Shown here: positions 23,154-33,444 of the stretch, piece after piece | Layout: each line of letters opens with the position of its first letter | Numbering within the stretch: the stretch's first letter is position 1 | Assembly (NCBI RefSeq): GCF_000715075.1 | Contig: NC_134082.1 | Coordinates: forward strand, 141,286,948-141,350,947 | Reading direction: 5' to 3' | Length of the DNA: 64,000 nucleotides | DNA from: Nicotiana tabacum | Lineage: Eukaryota; Streptophyta; Magnoliopsida; Solanales; Solanaceae | Made by a program: the position numbers and the translations under genes | The notes under the pieces: generated by a model | Told to the model about the DNA's origin: nothing | The model's input: only the letters and a program-made list of their open reading frames with translations | Databases searched by the model: none

Positions 23154-23524
23154 CTGTTTGGCCAACCTTCTAAAATCAGCTTATTTTGAGAAGTGTTTTT
23201 CTCAAAAGAACTTTTTAGAAAAGTGTTTTGGGTGAGAAGCAATTTGTGTTTGGCTAATTAATTTGAAAAATACTTTTGAACAATAATTAGTGTTTGACCT
23301 AGCTTTTGAAAACTGCTTCTAAGTGTATTTTTCTCAAAAGTGCTTCTCAAAAAAGTGCTTTTGGAGAGAAGTTACTTTTTTATTCTTCTCAAAAATTGTT
23401 TCTGCTTCTCCTCAAAAGCACTTTTTTCCTTCTAAAAGCTTGGCCAAACACCTCCATTTTTGGCCAAAAATGCTTTTGGCCAAACAAAACACTTTTGGCC
23501 AAAAAAAAAAGCTTGGCCAAACAG
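23154..23524. mobile_element. foldback MITE with CTGTTTGGCCAA termini
   Basis: The ends are ctgtttggccaa (23154-23165) and ttggccaaacag (23513-23524), exact reverse complements. The 371-bp interior is itself imperfectly palindromic, with many ttctcaaaagtgcttttgg-type repeats. It has no coding capacity. The motif is common in Solanaceae DNA from memory. The target duplication is not resolved. Confidence 0.75.
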
Positions 23525-23630
23525 GCTATGTGGTAGTTAGATAATAGTATTACATACTTATAACTATCTTAACTCTTCTTTGTAGACAATGTTCTTTATA
23601 TATGTTCCCTTCATATGCTTTGGTGCTCTG

Positions 23631-23952
23631 TCATGACCAGAACATTGTTGTGAATATTGATATTCCTCTTAAAAGTGCATCATATAATTGTTCGTATGAG
23701 AAAATATTTTGCCGCATATATAGTTCAATATTTGAAATTATTTTCCATTGTGCTTTTCTTATTGTCATTACAAAACATAAACGTTCAATAAATTTTCTGG
23801 ATGTGAAAGTTGAATTATAAGGATGAACACAGGCTTGAAAGTATATTGACATATCACGATTTCTGCATGTATAATGGTGTTGTCAAACTCTATGTACCAT
23901 TCTTATACCATTGCATAAGCTATTTGAAGAAATTAAGTTTCTCGGTAACATG
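23631..23952 (-). pseudogene. Helitron PIF1-like helicase, C-terminal part
   Basis: On the minus strand the text MLPRNL...SLCNGIRMVH (about 23881-23952) matches the family block MLLRNLD...LCNGTRL. After a frame change come TSRKFIERLCFVMTIRKAQW and then FSYEQLYDALLRG, which match the last helicase motifs (a FAMTINKAQ-type block and a GQLYVALSR-type block). The conserved Gly after KAQ is Trp here. At least one stop and one shift separate the pieces. In Helitrons this helicase is fused to a Rep endonuclease, which I do not see here. Confidence 0.72.
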
Positions 23953-24142
23953 ATAAATGTATTTTGCTTCAAAATCAACATGTACGCAATAAAAGTTTAT
24001 TTTTAAATTAATAATAATATATTCAACTCCAGTTAAAATCACCTACCATTAAAAAACGAAAAAGCTAATGCACCATGAAGCCACAAAATAAACAAAAATC
24101 ACGTAAAAGAAAACTAAAGGCCTTTAATTGTCAAAAGGAAAA

Positions 24143-24149
24143 AAAACTT
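24143..24149. repeat. flanking direct repeat AAAACTT, left of solo LTR
   Basis: It is identical to 27127-27133 immediately after the LTR end. It probably includes the 5-bp target duplication. Confidence 0.55.
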
Positions 24150-24829
24150 CCGTGTTCTGAGGCCTTGAAAACCTCATTTAGAGTCATCTCGATTTATGTG
24201 CATAGTCGGGGCGCGTAGCCGGAAAGCTTAAACATGATAATCTGTGGAAAAAGATAAGTTTTGATTATAAAATGAGCTAATTTGACTTCGGTCAACGTTT
24301 TGGGTAAACGGACCCAGACCCGTGATTTGACGGTCCCGGAAGGTCCGTAGGAAAATATGGGACTTGGCCGTATCCCGAAATCGAATTCTGAGGTCCCAAG
24401 CCCGAGATTTAATATTTAAAGGAAATTGTTTTCTGGAATTTGTTTAAAGAAATTTGAAATGAAATTTGATTAGAACATGATGGTATCGGGCCCGCGTTTT
24501 GGTTCCGGCATCCGGTACAGGTCTTATATATGATTTAAGACATTTCTGTGGAATTTGGTGAAAAACGGATGTCATGTGACGTGATTAGGACTTAAATTGC
24601 AAAATTTATGTTTAAAGAAGTTTTAAGAAATTTTTTATTGATCTCGAGATTTAATTTGACGTTTATGAGGTTATTTTGATGATTTGATTACACGAGTAAG
24701 TCCATATGATGTTTTTGAGTTAGTATGACATTTGGTTTGGAGCCCCTAGGGCTCGGGTGAGTTTCGGGATGTTTTTACACTTAGGAAAAAGTTGCAGATT
24801 CATAGAAGTTGCAGGTCTCTGAAGCCAGG

Positions 24830-25050
24830 TCTCGCGGTCCGCGGTGGAAGCTTCGCGGCCGCGGTGAGATTTGTGCAGTCCGCAGTGAGCAAGGCCAAGC
24901 CTTCGCGGCCGCGCTCGATTTCTTGTGGTCCGTGGTGGAGACCTGTGCGGATGCGGTCCATTTCGTGCGGTCCGCACAGGGCATTGGACCGCAGTACCTC
25001 AGGAAGGCCTGTGCGGCCGTAGTCCATTTTGTGTGGTCCGCATAGGGGGT
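24830..25050 (+). repeat. U3 palindromic-word island (GCGGTCCGC / GCGGCCGCG words)
   Basis: About nine words such as gcggtccgcggtgg, gcggccgcggtg and tgcggtccgcacagg lie within 220 bases, in otherwise AT-rich LTR sequence. Confidence 0.7.
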
Positions 25051-25984
25051 CTGAGAGGGGTTTAGATAGATGGGATTTTCAGTTATTTTCATTTTTCAAA
25101 ACCCCAAAAACATATGAAGCAATTTTTCAAACAACATTTCTTCTCCAAATCAATTGTAAGTCATTTTTAACTAGTTTTCTTCAATCATTAACATCTTTTA
25201 ACATGATTTCAACTTCAAATCAATTATTTTCATGGTGGAATTGGGAATTTTGGGTAAAACCTAAGAATATTGAAATTTTGGGATTTAGACCTCAAATTGA
25301 GGTCGGATTCCAAAACCAATTATATATCCGGGCTCGGGGGTAAATGGGTAATCGGGTTTCAGTCCGAATTTAGGGTCGATTTTTTGACTTTTTGGGGAAA
25401 TCTTTATAAAACCTATTTTCATGCATTAGAAATTGATTCATTTAGCATTTATTGATATTGTTAAGCAAATTGTGGCTAGATACAAGCGAGTTGGTGGTGA
25501 AAACAAGAGGTAAAGCGGTAGTTGAGGCTTGAATTGTGTTCGTTGCATCGAGGTAAGTGTTTAGCCTGGCTTTTGCTTGAGGTATTAGGAGTTGTGTCCT
25601 ATTTGATATTTGCTTCTTGTCGAGTACGGCGTATAGGCATGGTGACGAGTATCTATACGTTGGTGTCAAGCATGATCGTGGGTCTTATATTGTGGTTTTC
25701 ATGATTTCGTTGTATTATTCATTCCTTGGTGAAGATTCCTAATTGTTGTATAAAGCTTGTGGAAAGAATTGTGACATATGAACATTGAGGAGCGTTGGCT
25801 CAAGTTGTATAGTGAAATTGTGAAAGTAAAAGTGACAATTGAACTTCTAGAGCATTGGCTCGAGTTGTGAAATGAGTTGTGAAAGAATAAGTGATTATCG
25901 AACCTCTAGAGCATTGGCTCGAGTTGTGAAGTGAATTGTGAAGTAAAATTGTGAAGTGAATTATTAAATTGTTCCCTTGCCGGG

Positions 25985-26310
25985 ATATTGTTGCTTTGTT
26001 AATTATCTCCTTTGTCGGGATGTTGAGATTATTGATGTTGTTCCCTTACCGGAATTTAGTTGTTTAATTGTGTTCCCTTGCCGGGATTTCTATTATTATT
26101 TTGTTTATTCCCTTCCCCTTTGTTTGTGATTGTTGTTTGGGTGAGAAAGAGTGTTAAAGCACGAAGGGTGATGTCGTGCATTATTTGTTATTGTGAGGAA
26201 AGTGTAAAAGCAGGAAGGGTGATGTCGTGCTGCACGACGTACCATTTCGTGCCGTTTATATGTTGAGAAAAGAGAGTAAAAGCACGAAGGGTGATGCCGT
26301 GCAATTGTTG
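25985..26310 (+). repeat. hairpin-unit repeats in the distal LTR (CCCTTGCCGGGA and GCACGA...TCGTGC)
   Basis: The unit gttcccttgccgggat recurs several times between about 25971 and 26092. Then the unit aaagcacgaagggtgatgtc followed by gtgc recurs three times (about 26155-26302), one copy with gcagg. The arms GCACGA and TCGTGC are complementary. Confidence 0.65.
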
Positions 26311-26462
26311 ATTTCTGCTTCTTTATTGATATCCTGGTTATGTCGTTCTTTCCTTACTTGATGCCTATCTATTCGCGTGTTGATGTCGTGCAATTGTTGA
26401 TTTCTGCTTCTTTATTGATATCCTGGTTATGTCGTTCTTTCCTTACTTGATGCCTATCTATT
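26301..26462 (+). repeat. 89-bp-spaced perfect direct duplication
   Basis: Bases 26301-26373 recur exactly at 26390-26462, starting gcaattgttgatttctgctt. The identity contrasts with the age of the surrounding LTR. Confidence 0.85.
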
Positions 26463-26537
26463 TGGAACTATTGTCGCCCCCACATAGCAAGTTTCCTCCT
26501 CCCACATTGACTAGTTATTTCTGTATTTCTTTTCCGA

Positions 26538-26574
<37 letters not shown>

Positions 26575-26575
26575 G
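26538..26575. repeat. (GT)n(AT)n microsatellite
   Basis: A gtgtgtgtgt run is followed by about 13 AT dinucleotides. Confidence 0.9.
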
Positions 26576-27126
26576 AACTGCACAGGTTTATTTGGTAGTC
26601 TGGTCCTAGCCTCGTCACTACTTCGCCGAGGTTAGGCTAGACACTTACCAGCATATGGGGTCGGTTGTGATGATACTACACTCTACATTGTGTGCAGATC
26701 CAGGAGCAGCTTTCGGACAGTAGTTGGAGGGCTTCCTTCAGTCCACTCGGAGACCCAAGGTAGACCTGTAGGCGTCCGCAGGCCCTGGCGTCTTCCTCTA
26801 TTTCTATTTCTTGTTTCATTTCCTTTGTTCAGAAACAATGTATTGTATTTCTTCAAACCTTATATGTAGTAACTCTTATACAGTCTCTGACACCAGGTTT
26901 TGGGGTATTTGAGGTTTTTAAAAGTTGTAATAGACGTAGCCTTAAGATATATAATTGTTGACTTCCGCTTATTTATTTAAAATTCTGCTTTATCATATTA
27001 ATGACTTGTGTTTGTTAAAAAGAAGCAAAAATAAAAGTGTAGCAAGTAGTTAAGGATTGGCTTGCCTAGCTCCCATTAGTTGGCGTCATCACGACTCCCG
27101 AGGGTGGAAAATTTTGGATCGTGACA

Positions 27127-27350
27127 AAAACTTAGTGACATGTACTTTGCACAACTTCCAATTTCATTTAGTGATGGAATATTTTCCTTGTTAAGAGATC
27201 TTCATAACTAATATCGTCAATGTGCTTGATAATCAATTGTTCTGGAAAAAGGACCAAATCATCTTTTATTGTATGCTCTTTTTCATTTCTGACACGAAAT
27301 AAGAAATCACTAAATGTTGTATTTGTCCTTATTGTTAGCTGAAGATCCAA
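27127..27350 (-). pseudogene. Helitron PIF1-like helicase, middle part
   Basis: The minus strand reads LDLQLTIRTN...FSDFLFRVRN and IKDDLVLFPEQLII, matching the helicase block of the type LTxNMR...FSxFLLRVGNG...IPxxM. After a frame change near 27180 it continues PSLNEIGSCAKYMSLS, the following conserved block (IFPSL...YMSERAIL-type). It ends exactly where the solo LTR begins. To the right it stops in AT-rich DNA, perhaps an intron. Confidence 0.7.
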
Positions 27351-28580
27351 TTTGTCATCAAATTATATATTTAGTATATTAAAAATAAAATTAAAAAATG
27401 ATAACCTTTTTAGAAATTAATTGATATACACTTTGACATCACAGCAAGTATTTTATAGCATCAAAGAGTGTAACATCATTTGTCATTGAAAAACTCAAAT
27501 TTTAAACAGCATGTACAAATTATTACGTAGTTACATTAGAAACATATTTATTTAATAAAGGAATAAAAGGAATTGAAAGGTTTTTATATGTTTATCTTCC
27601 TCGCAATCGATATCTCTTATCATATATTTATTGCAATTAGCAATTTTATTTTCATCATATACCTTCTTGTAGCATTTTTTTCAAGAAGAATATCATGGAT
27701 CATCTCTATTTATATAATTTATTATTTGTACATTGAATCTAGAATATAAATCATGCATATAAATATAAGTCAATTTATTGGGTTTTACACATTCGAAAAG
27801 GACGTAAAATTATTTTAAAGTTTTTTAGTTCACAATTATAAATAAGCTATTTATGATGGTTTTACGCATTTGAAAAGGACGTAAACTTGTTTTGAAATAT
27901 TTTGAAATCTTTTACCCTTACAATTGTACATGAGTCATTTATGATATCATTAACTATTTTAAGACAAAGTAAAAAAATTGTTTACTCCTTTATTTTAAGA
28001 CAAAGTAAATGACTAAACTTCCTAAAACATGTTTTTTATTGGTACAAATAACATAAAGAAATGTAACCAATGTTTATTAAAAAAAGCAGCTTCTTGAAAA
28101 AGACCCAAATGATCTAGAAAGGCTTGGCGGCCTAATCTAGTACATCACTTTAATAAAACGGATAGAATATTAATAACTGACTTAATTAATAGGCGAACAC
28201 AAATCAGTAACTAACTAAATAAGAGTATAATATTTAAGCTAAGTAGAAAAGAGAAAAATAGTTTGATCTCATACTAATAGAATTCAATAAAACTATCTAT
28301 TGAATATATACATCCAATAACTATTTATATGAATCATCTCGAATAACTTCTTTGAAAAATAATGTAGTTGATAAAATTGAAGGAAAAAAGTAACAATTGA
28401 GGAATATATTACCTACACGGTTGATTATCAATCTTAGGAATAACATATAAATACATAAGCTAAAGTAAGAAAACTTGGTTGATAAGTACAATAAAAAGAG
28501 TATAATATAGAAAGAAATAATACCTTTTGCAAAGTTTGTAGCATTGTAATGTTTGCAAAATTTAGATATTGAATTTTTTT
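27351..28580. other. AT-rich non-coding segment, possibly Helitron interior
   Basis: No gene is seen. A ~75-bp degenerate duplication centred on cgaaaaggacgtaaa lies at about 27793 and 27868. Confidence 0.4.
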
Positions 28581-29539
28581 GAAAATAGCACGGGCTAACC
28601 AGTTTTCGGACTGAAAATTAAAAAATAGCCAGCGTTTGTAAATTCATTGAAAAATAGCCGCTATTTTACTGCAACACGGAAAGTTCCAGCATAATATACT
28701 GAAGATTGGTGCACCTGGGTAAAACACACTGAAAGTTCTAGCATAATATATTGGAGATTGGAACACCTGTGTATGAACTTCCAGCATATTATGTTGGACT
28801 AGTATGACGACCCAAAGGGCCATCACCTGTTTTGTTACCCATTATGTGCTTCCAAGGCCTTGAAAACCTCATTTAGAGTCGCTTCAATTTGCGTGCGCAA
28901 TCCAGGCGCGTAGCCAGAAAGCTTAAATATGAAATTCTGTGAAAAATGCTAAGTTTTGATATTAAAATGAATAAAATTTGACTTCGATCAGCATTTTGAA
29001 TAAACAGACCCGGACCCGTGATTTGACGGTCTCGGAGGGTCCATAGGAAAATGTGGGACTTGGGCGTATGCCCAGAATCGGATTCTGAGGTCCCAAGTAC
29101 GAGAAATGAATTTTTGAGTAAAATTATTTTCTGAAATTGTTAAGGAAAATGAAATGACAATTTGATTAGAACGTGTTGGTATCGGGCCCGTATTTTGGTT
29201 CCGACGCCCGGTAGAGGTCTTATATGTGATTTAAGAGGTTTCTATAAAGTTTGGTTAAACTCGGACGTCGTTTGACGTGTTTCAGACTTGAATTCCGAAA
29301 CTTGAACTTGATGGAGTTTTTGAAAATTTCATTGATCTTGAGGTTTAATTCGATGTTCATGATGTTATTTTGGCAATTTGATTACACGAATATGTTCGTA
29401 GAATGTTTTTGAGGTTGTATATATACTTGGGTTAGAGTTTCGAGGGCTCGGGTGAGTTTCGAGTAGGTTTCGGGATGCCTTAGGCTTAAAAAGATCAGAT
29501 GTTGCAGGTCTAGGAAATATTGCAAGTCTCTGAACCCTC

Positions 29540-29705
29540 TTGTGCGGTCCGCGAGAAATCGCGTGCGGACGCGATCGCCTTTGAGCGGTCCGCGGTGGAT
29601 GCTGTGCGGCCGCGGTCGGCTTTGTGCGGTCCGCACGGGGCTATGATCTGCAGGTCTTCAGGGAGGCCTGTGCGGCCATGGTCCTTTTTGTGCGGTCCGC
29701 ACATG
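29540..29705 (+). repeat. U3 palindromic-word island (GCGGTCCGC / GCGATCGC words)
   Basis: The words gcggtccgcg, gcggacgcgatcgc, gcggccgcgg and tgcggtccgcac are packed within 165 bases. The island ends about 12 bases upstream of ggtataaattc, a good TATA box. Confidence 0.72.
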
Positions 29706-29716
29706 AAGTTTCAGAG

Positions 29717-29726
29717 GGGTATAAAT
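29717..29726 (+). promoter_or_regulatory. putative LTR TATA box
   Basis: ggtataaatt lies just after the CG island and before a leader with aaaaccccaaaa. It is the likely core promoter of this LTR, by position. Confidence 0.5.
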
Positions 29727-30661
29727 TCTCGTGAATTTCAGTTATTTTTACACTTTTCAAAACCCCAAAACGTAGGAGGCGATTTTCTAAACAACTTTTC
29801 TTCTCCAAAACGATTGGTAAGCGATTTCTAACTCATTTTCTTCACTTCTTAACATCTTTTAACACGATTTCAACTTTAAATTAAAGATTTTTATGGGGAA
29901 ATTGGGTGTTTTGGGTAGAACCTAGGTTTTCTAAAATTGAGGATTTGGACCTCAATTTGAGGTCCGATTTTAAAATAAACCATATATTTGGATTTGTTGA
30001 GGGAATGGGTAACCGGGTTTTGGTCCGAACCTCGAGTTTTGACTACGTGGGCCTGGGGGCATTTTTGACCTTTTGGGGTAAAACCTTGTAAAACTTATTT
30101 TAATGCATTGGGGTTGACTCATTTAACATTTATTGATGTAATTAAGTAACTTATGACTAGATTCGAGTGGATTGGTGGTGGAATCAAGAGGTAAAGCTAT
30201 AATTGAGACTTGAGTGGTGTTCAAGGCATCGAGGTAAGTGTTTGGTTTAACCTTAGCTTGAGGGATTAGGAGTGAAGTCATATTTGCTACTTGCTTCTTG
30301 TTGAGTACGACGTATATGCATGGTGACGAGTATCTATACGTTGGTGTCGAGCATGACCATGAGTCTTAAATTGAAAGTGGATGTGTCCTTAAATGACATT
30401 TCAGATGCTTTAATTAATGATCTTCTATATTGCGCAAAGAATTTTTCTATCCTCGCAGATCTTATTTATATTTGAGCATTGTCATTATTTGGGCTAAGTA
30501 CAAGCTAAGTTAAGATTGGTTATAGCTGATTCTCCCTTGCCGGGATGATTGTTTCGATATCTTTGTTCCTTTGCCGGGAAACTATTATATTGCTTTTGTT
30601 CCCTCGCCAGGAGGTTATTATATCGCTTATGTTCCCTTGCCGGGATTTCTTGTAATTGTGT

Positions 30662-31012
30662 GATGAAATGGGAGCGGGTGGTACGCCTACCACAAGATAT
30701 TATGAAATGGGAGCGGGTGGTACGCCTACCACAAGATATTATGAAATGGGAGCGGGTGGTACGCCTACCACAAGATATTATGAAATGGGAGCGGGTGGTA
30801 CGCCTACCACAAGATATTATGAAATGGGAGCGGGTGGTACGCCTACCACAAGATATTATGAAATGGAAGCGGGTGGTACGCCTACCACAAGATATATTGA
30901 AATGAGAGCGGGTGGTACGCCTACCACGAGAAACAATGAAATGGGAGCTGGTGATACGCCTACCACGAGATATGAGAAATGGGATCGGGTTGCACGCCTG
31001 CAACAAGATAAA
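30662..31012 (+). repeat. 39-bp tandem array of hairpin units
   Basis: About nine units of 39 bp occur. Each contains gtggtacgcctaccac, a perfect 6-bp stem with loop CGCC. The first five are nearly identical; the last four diverge. The last unit reads gttgcacgcctgcaac, in which four stem changes form two intact new base pairs. Because 39 is a multiple of three, long open frames appear on both strands, but these are artefacts of the repeat. Confidence 0.9.
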
Positions 31013-31928
31013 CTGAAAGTGAAAGTTGCATTTATTTTCTTCATTTGTGATAGAAGTTATATTGCTAGCTTCCTTATTATTCCCTGTTATTTTCTTTTAA
31101 CTGCTATCCCCGAAGCATGTTTCCCTTCCCCAGCTTTAACTGCTTATTAGTTGTTTACTTTCCCGCCATATATTGTATAACTGCATAGGTTTATCTGGAG
31201 TCTAGTCCTAGCCTCATCACTACCTCGCCGGGGTTAGGCTAGACACTTACCAACACATGAGGTCGGTTGTGCTGATGCTACACTCTGTGCTCTTTTGCAC
31301 AGATCCAGGTCTTGGACAACAGCAGTAGCGCGGGAGCCAGCCTTCAGTCCAATGAGACACCGAGGTAGCCTTACAGGCGTCCGCAAGCCCGACATCTCCT
31401 CTATCTTTTATTTCAGTCTGTTATCTCATGTATTCGAGACAAACAGTTTATATTTTCTTTCAAACGGTTGTATTTAGTACTTTTAGAAGTTCGTGAGTAA
31501 TGTGACACCCGTTCTTGGGTAGAGGCATATGTTGATTCTCGCATTATTGTTTCGTCTTCTTTAATTTAAGTCTTCCGCATAATTATTTAATTCTGTTGCT
31601 TCATGTTATCACTGATAATTGTTAAAAGAAGTAATTGTTAATGAAGTAAGCAGTTAAGGATTAGCTTGCCTAGCTCACATTAGTAGGCGCCATCACGACT
31701 CCCGAGGGTGGGAAATCCGGGTCGTGACAACCAGTATATTATGCTGGAAGTCCAGTATAATATACTAGAACTCCAGTATATTATGCTAGAATATTTTTCG
31801 AATTTTGAACAGTATTTTCGTTCAGATTTATCTTTACATGAAAAGTGGCTAAATTTCGAATATTTTTAAAACTGTGGCTATTTTTCAATTACTACTTGTA
31901 AATCTAGTTATTTTTTAATTTTACCCTG

Positions 31929-32151
31929 TATTTTTACACCAGGACCGAAACTAAAAACTAATATGTAGAAGTATTTGGCTCTTTTTTAAAAAAATGAATT
32001 CGTACAATTTAATACGTTCTCCAATTAAAATGAGTTATTATTCTTAAAACCTTGAAAATTCCGGTTAGAAGTAATTGTACTTGTTAGTCATGTAATCCTA
32101 TTATTAACAGCACACAAGTTACCAAGCATTGCCAAATTATTACATACAAGT
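31929..32151. other. spacer between the two palindrome-rich element copies
   Basis: No feature is recognised. Confidence 0.4.
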
Positions 32152-32689
32152 GAAAATAGCACGGGCTAGTCAGTTTTCGGACTGATCATTCAAAAATAAC
32201 CAGCGTTTGCAAAGTCATTGAAAAATAACACTATTTTTCTACAACACGAAAATTTCCAGCATAATATATTGGAGATCGGTGCACCTGTGTATGAACTTCC
32301 AGCATATTATGCTTGAACTCCAACACGCGGAAGTTTCAACATAATATACTGGAGATTGGAGCCCCTGTGTATGAACTTCCAGCATATTATGCTGGACCGG
32401 TATATTATACTGGAACTCCAGTATATTATACTGAAAGTTCAGTATATTATATTGAAATTTCAGTACATTATACTGGAGTATACTGGAACTCCAATATAAT
32501 ATACAGAAGTTCCAGTATATTTATGTTGGACCTCCAGTATATTATGCTGGAGTATTTTCCGAATTTTGAATAGTGTTTTCGTTCAGATTTAGCTTTACAT
32601 GAAAAGTGGCTAAAATTCGATTACTTTTGAAATTGTGGCTATTTTTGAATGACCACTTATAAATCTGGTTATTTTTGAATTTCTACCTG
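32152..32689 (+). mobile_element. palindrome-rich non-coding element, copy 2
   Basis: It starts gaaaatagcacgggctagtc and ends ggttatttttgaatttctac. The centre (32395-32560) is an array of palindromes such as ccagtatattatactgg. Variant units with ttcagta...tactgaa change both arms together. Imperfect inverted termini share attcaaaaatarcca. It is non-coding. Confidence 0.7.
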
Positions 32690-32995
32690 CATACGGTAGT
32701 TAGAACTAACTTAACGGTAACTAATTCATCCTTGTCTGCTTCTAGATACATGGAACCATTTTTCAATAATATACATAAAAAAAAGTTCCTATAATTTTCA
32801 GATTTATGGAAAAAACCTTTTCTTCTAAAATCGGTGTATTTGGCAGATATAAAAACTCGTGGTAATGGAGGTTTGTGAAATGTTAGTTAATTGAATTGGG
32901 GTAATTAGGTACATATCTAATTAGAGGGAGATTTATTTAATTTTTCTGAAAGTAAAGAGAAAGTAGTAATTCACCAAACTTTTGTTTTGTAGTTT
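32690..32995. other. non-coding spacer
   Basis: AT-rich; no feature is recognised. Confidence 0.4.
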
Positions 32996-33444
32996 TGTGT
33001 ACGGGTAAACTCGGGGGCAATGTCTACCCTGATTCCCCGATAAGAGAACAAAGGGGTAGCGGATCCAGGAGATTGTAGTCGAGGTCAAAGACCCTTCATA
33101 TCGAGACCCACGAAGGGTGAACGGTATATCCGACATCGGATATGGTAAAGCAACGCGCCCGGGCCGAGTGTAAGTTCTAGACCTCAGGAGACACGTTGAA
33201 TGGTTACGCATGATGGATAGAGGGTTGTGATACCCGCCCTCAATCGGATATCACAGCGCGAATCTCACTCGATGTTGATTATGGATCAACGATTATCGGG
33301 AAAAGGAAATTTTTACCGTTTCTAGACTGATACTAGGACTGAAACTCTCCTACTATATAAAGTGAAAAATTTTCTTTATTTGATACACTGTAACACCCAA
33401 TTCAAGGCAATAAAAGTTTATTTTTGTTCTCTAAGCTATTGTTG
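32996..33444 (+). mobile_element. left part of the LTR of Tat-like element B
   Basis: This promoter-bearing LTR has TATA box ctatataaag (33353-33362) and polyadenylation-type caataaaag (about 33408). It is cut by element C at the TGTTG duplication and resumes at 58507. The left boundary is a guess at tgtgtacggg. Confidence 0.6.
33440..33444. repeat. target site duplication TGTTG, left of element C
   Basis: It is identical to 58502-58506. Confidence 0.88.

Larger units (their letters stand above)
24150..27126 (+). mobile_element. solo LTR (28805-type family), 5' end short
   Basis: It shares ggccttgaaaacctcattta, the GCGGTCCGCGG island, the aaaaccccaaaa leader and the cgactcccgagggtgg...gatcgtgaca end with the LTR at 28805-31729. 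Compared with that copy, the first ~46 bases, including the TG start, are missing. It splits the Helitron helicase frame, so it inserted into an existing Helitron. No internal domain is present. Confidence 0.75.
22946..27350 (-). mobile_element. decayed Helitron (minus strand), interrupted by a solo LTR and a MITE
   Basis: Two separated minus-strand segments read as parts of one PIF1-like Helitron helicase (23631-23952 and 27127-27350), in the correct order for the minus strand. At the low-coordinate side the minus strand ends ACGTGC-AAC-GCACGT, nine bases, then CTAGT, which fits the Helitron rule of a small hairpin shortly before a CTRR-T end. A solo LTR separates the helicase parts, and a MITE sits between the helicase and the terminus. 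The 5' end (to the right) is not found; AT-rich DNA to about 28570 may still belong to it. Confidence 0.65.
28805..31729 (+). mobile_element. solo LTR TGACGACCC...GTCGTGACA
   Basis: It begins TGACGACCCAAAGGGCCATC and ends GGGTCGTGACA, with no internal domain. The flanks are ggactagta on the left and accagta on the right. These resemble a short duplication of the host palindrome (ggaccagta in copy 2), but no clean 5-bp TSD directly abuts both ends. Landmarks are the CG island at 29540-29705, TATAAAT near 29720 and the 39-bp hairpin array. Confidence 0.8.
28581..31928 (+). mobile_element. palindrome-rich non-coding element, copy 1, split by solo LTR
   Basis: The left part (28581-28804) starts gaaaatagcacgggctaacc and the right part (31730-31928) ends in ttattttttaattttaccct. 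Together they match copy 2 at 32152-32689. The ends are imperfect inverted repeats sharing attcaaaaatagccag-like text, and the centre consists of ccagtatattatactgg-type palindromes. No coding capacity is seen. The superfamily is not recognised. Confidence 0.65.

Noticed and set aside
24720..25092. Five overlapping open frames on both strands, Arg- and Pro-rich
   Set aside because: They coincide with the CG-palindrome island, where stop codons are rare by composition.
30494..31150. Long open frames on both strands (118-170 codons) with repeated 13-residue units
   Set aside because: They arise because the 39-bp repeat length is divisible by three, so any frame without a stop stays open; no protein family is recognised.
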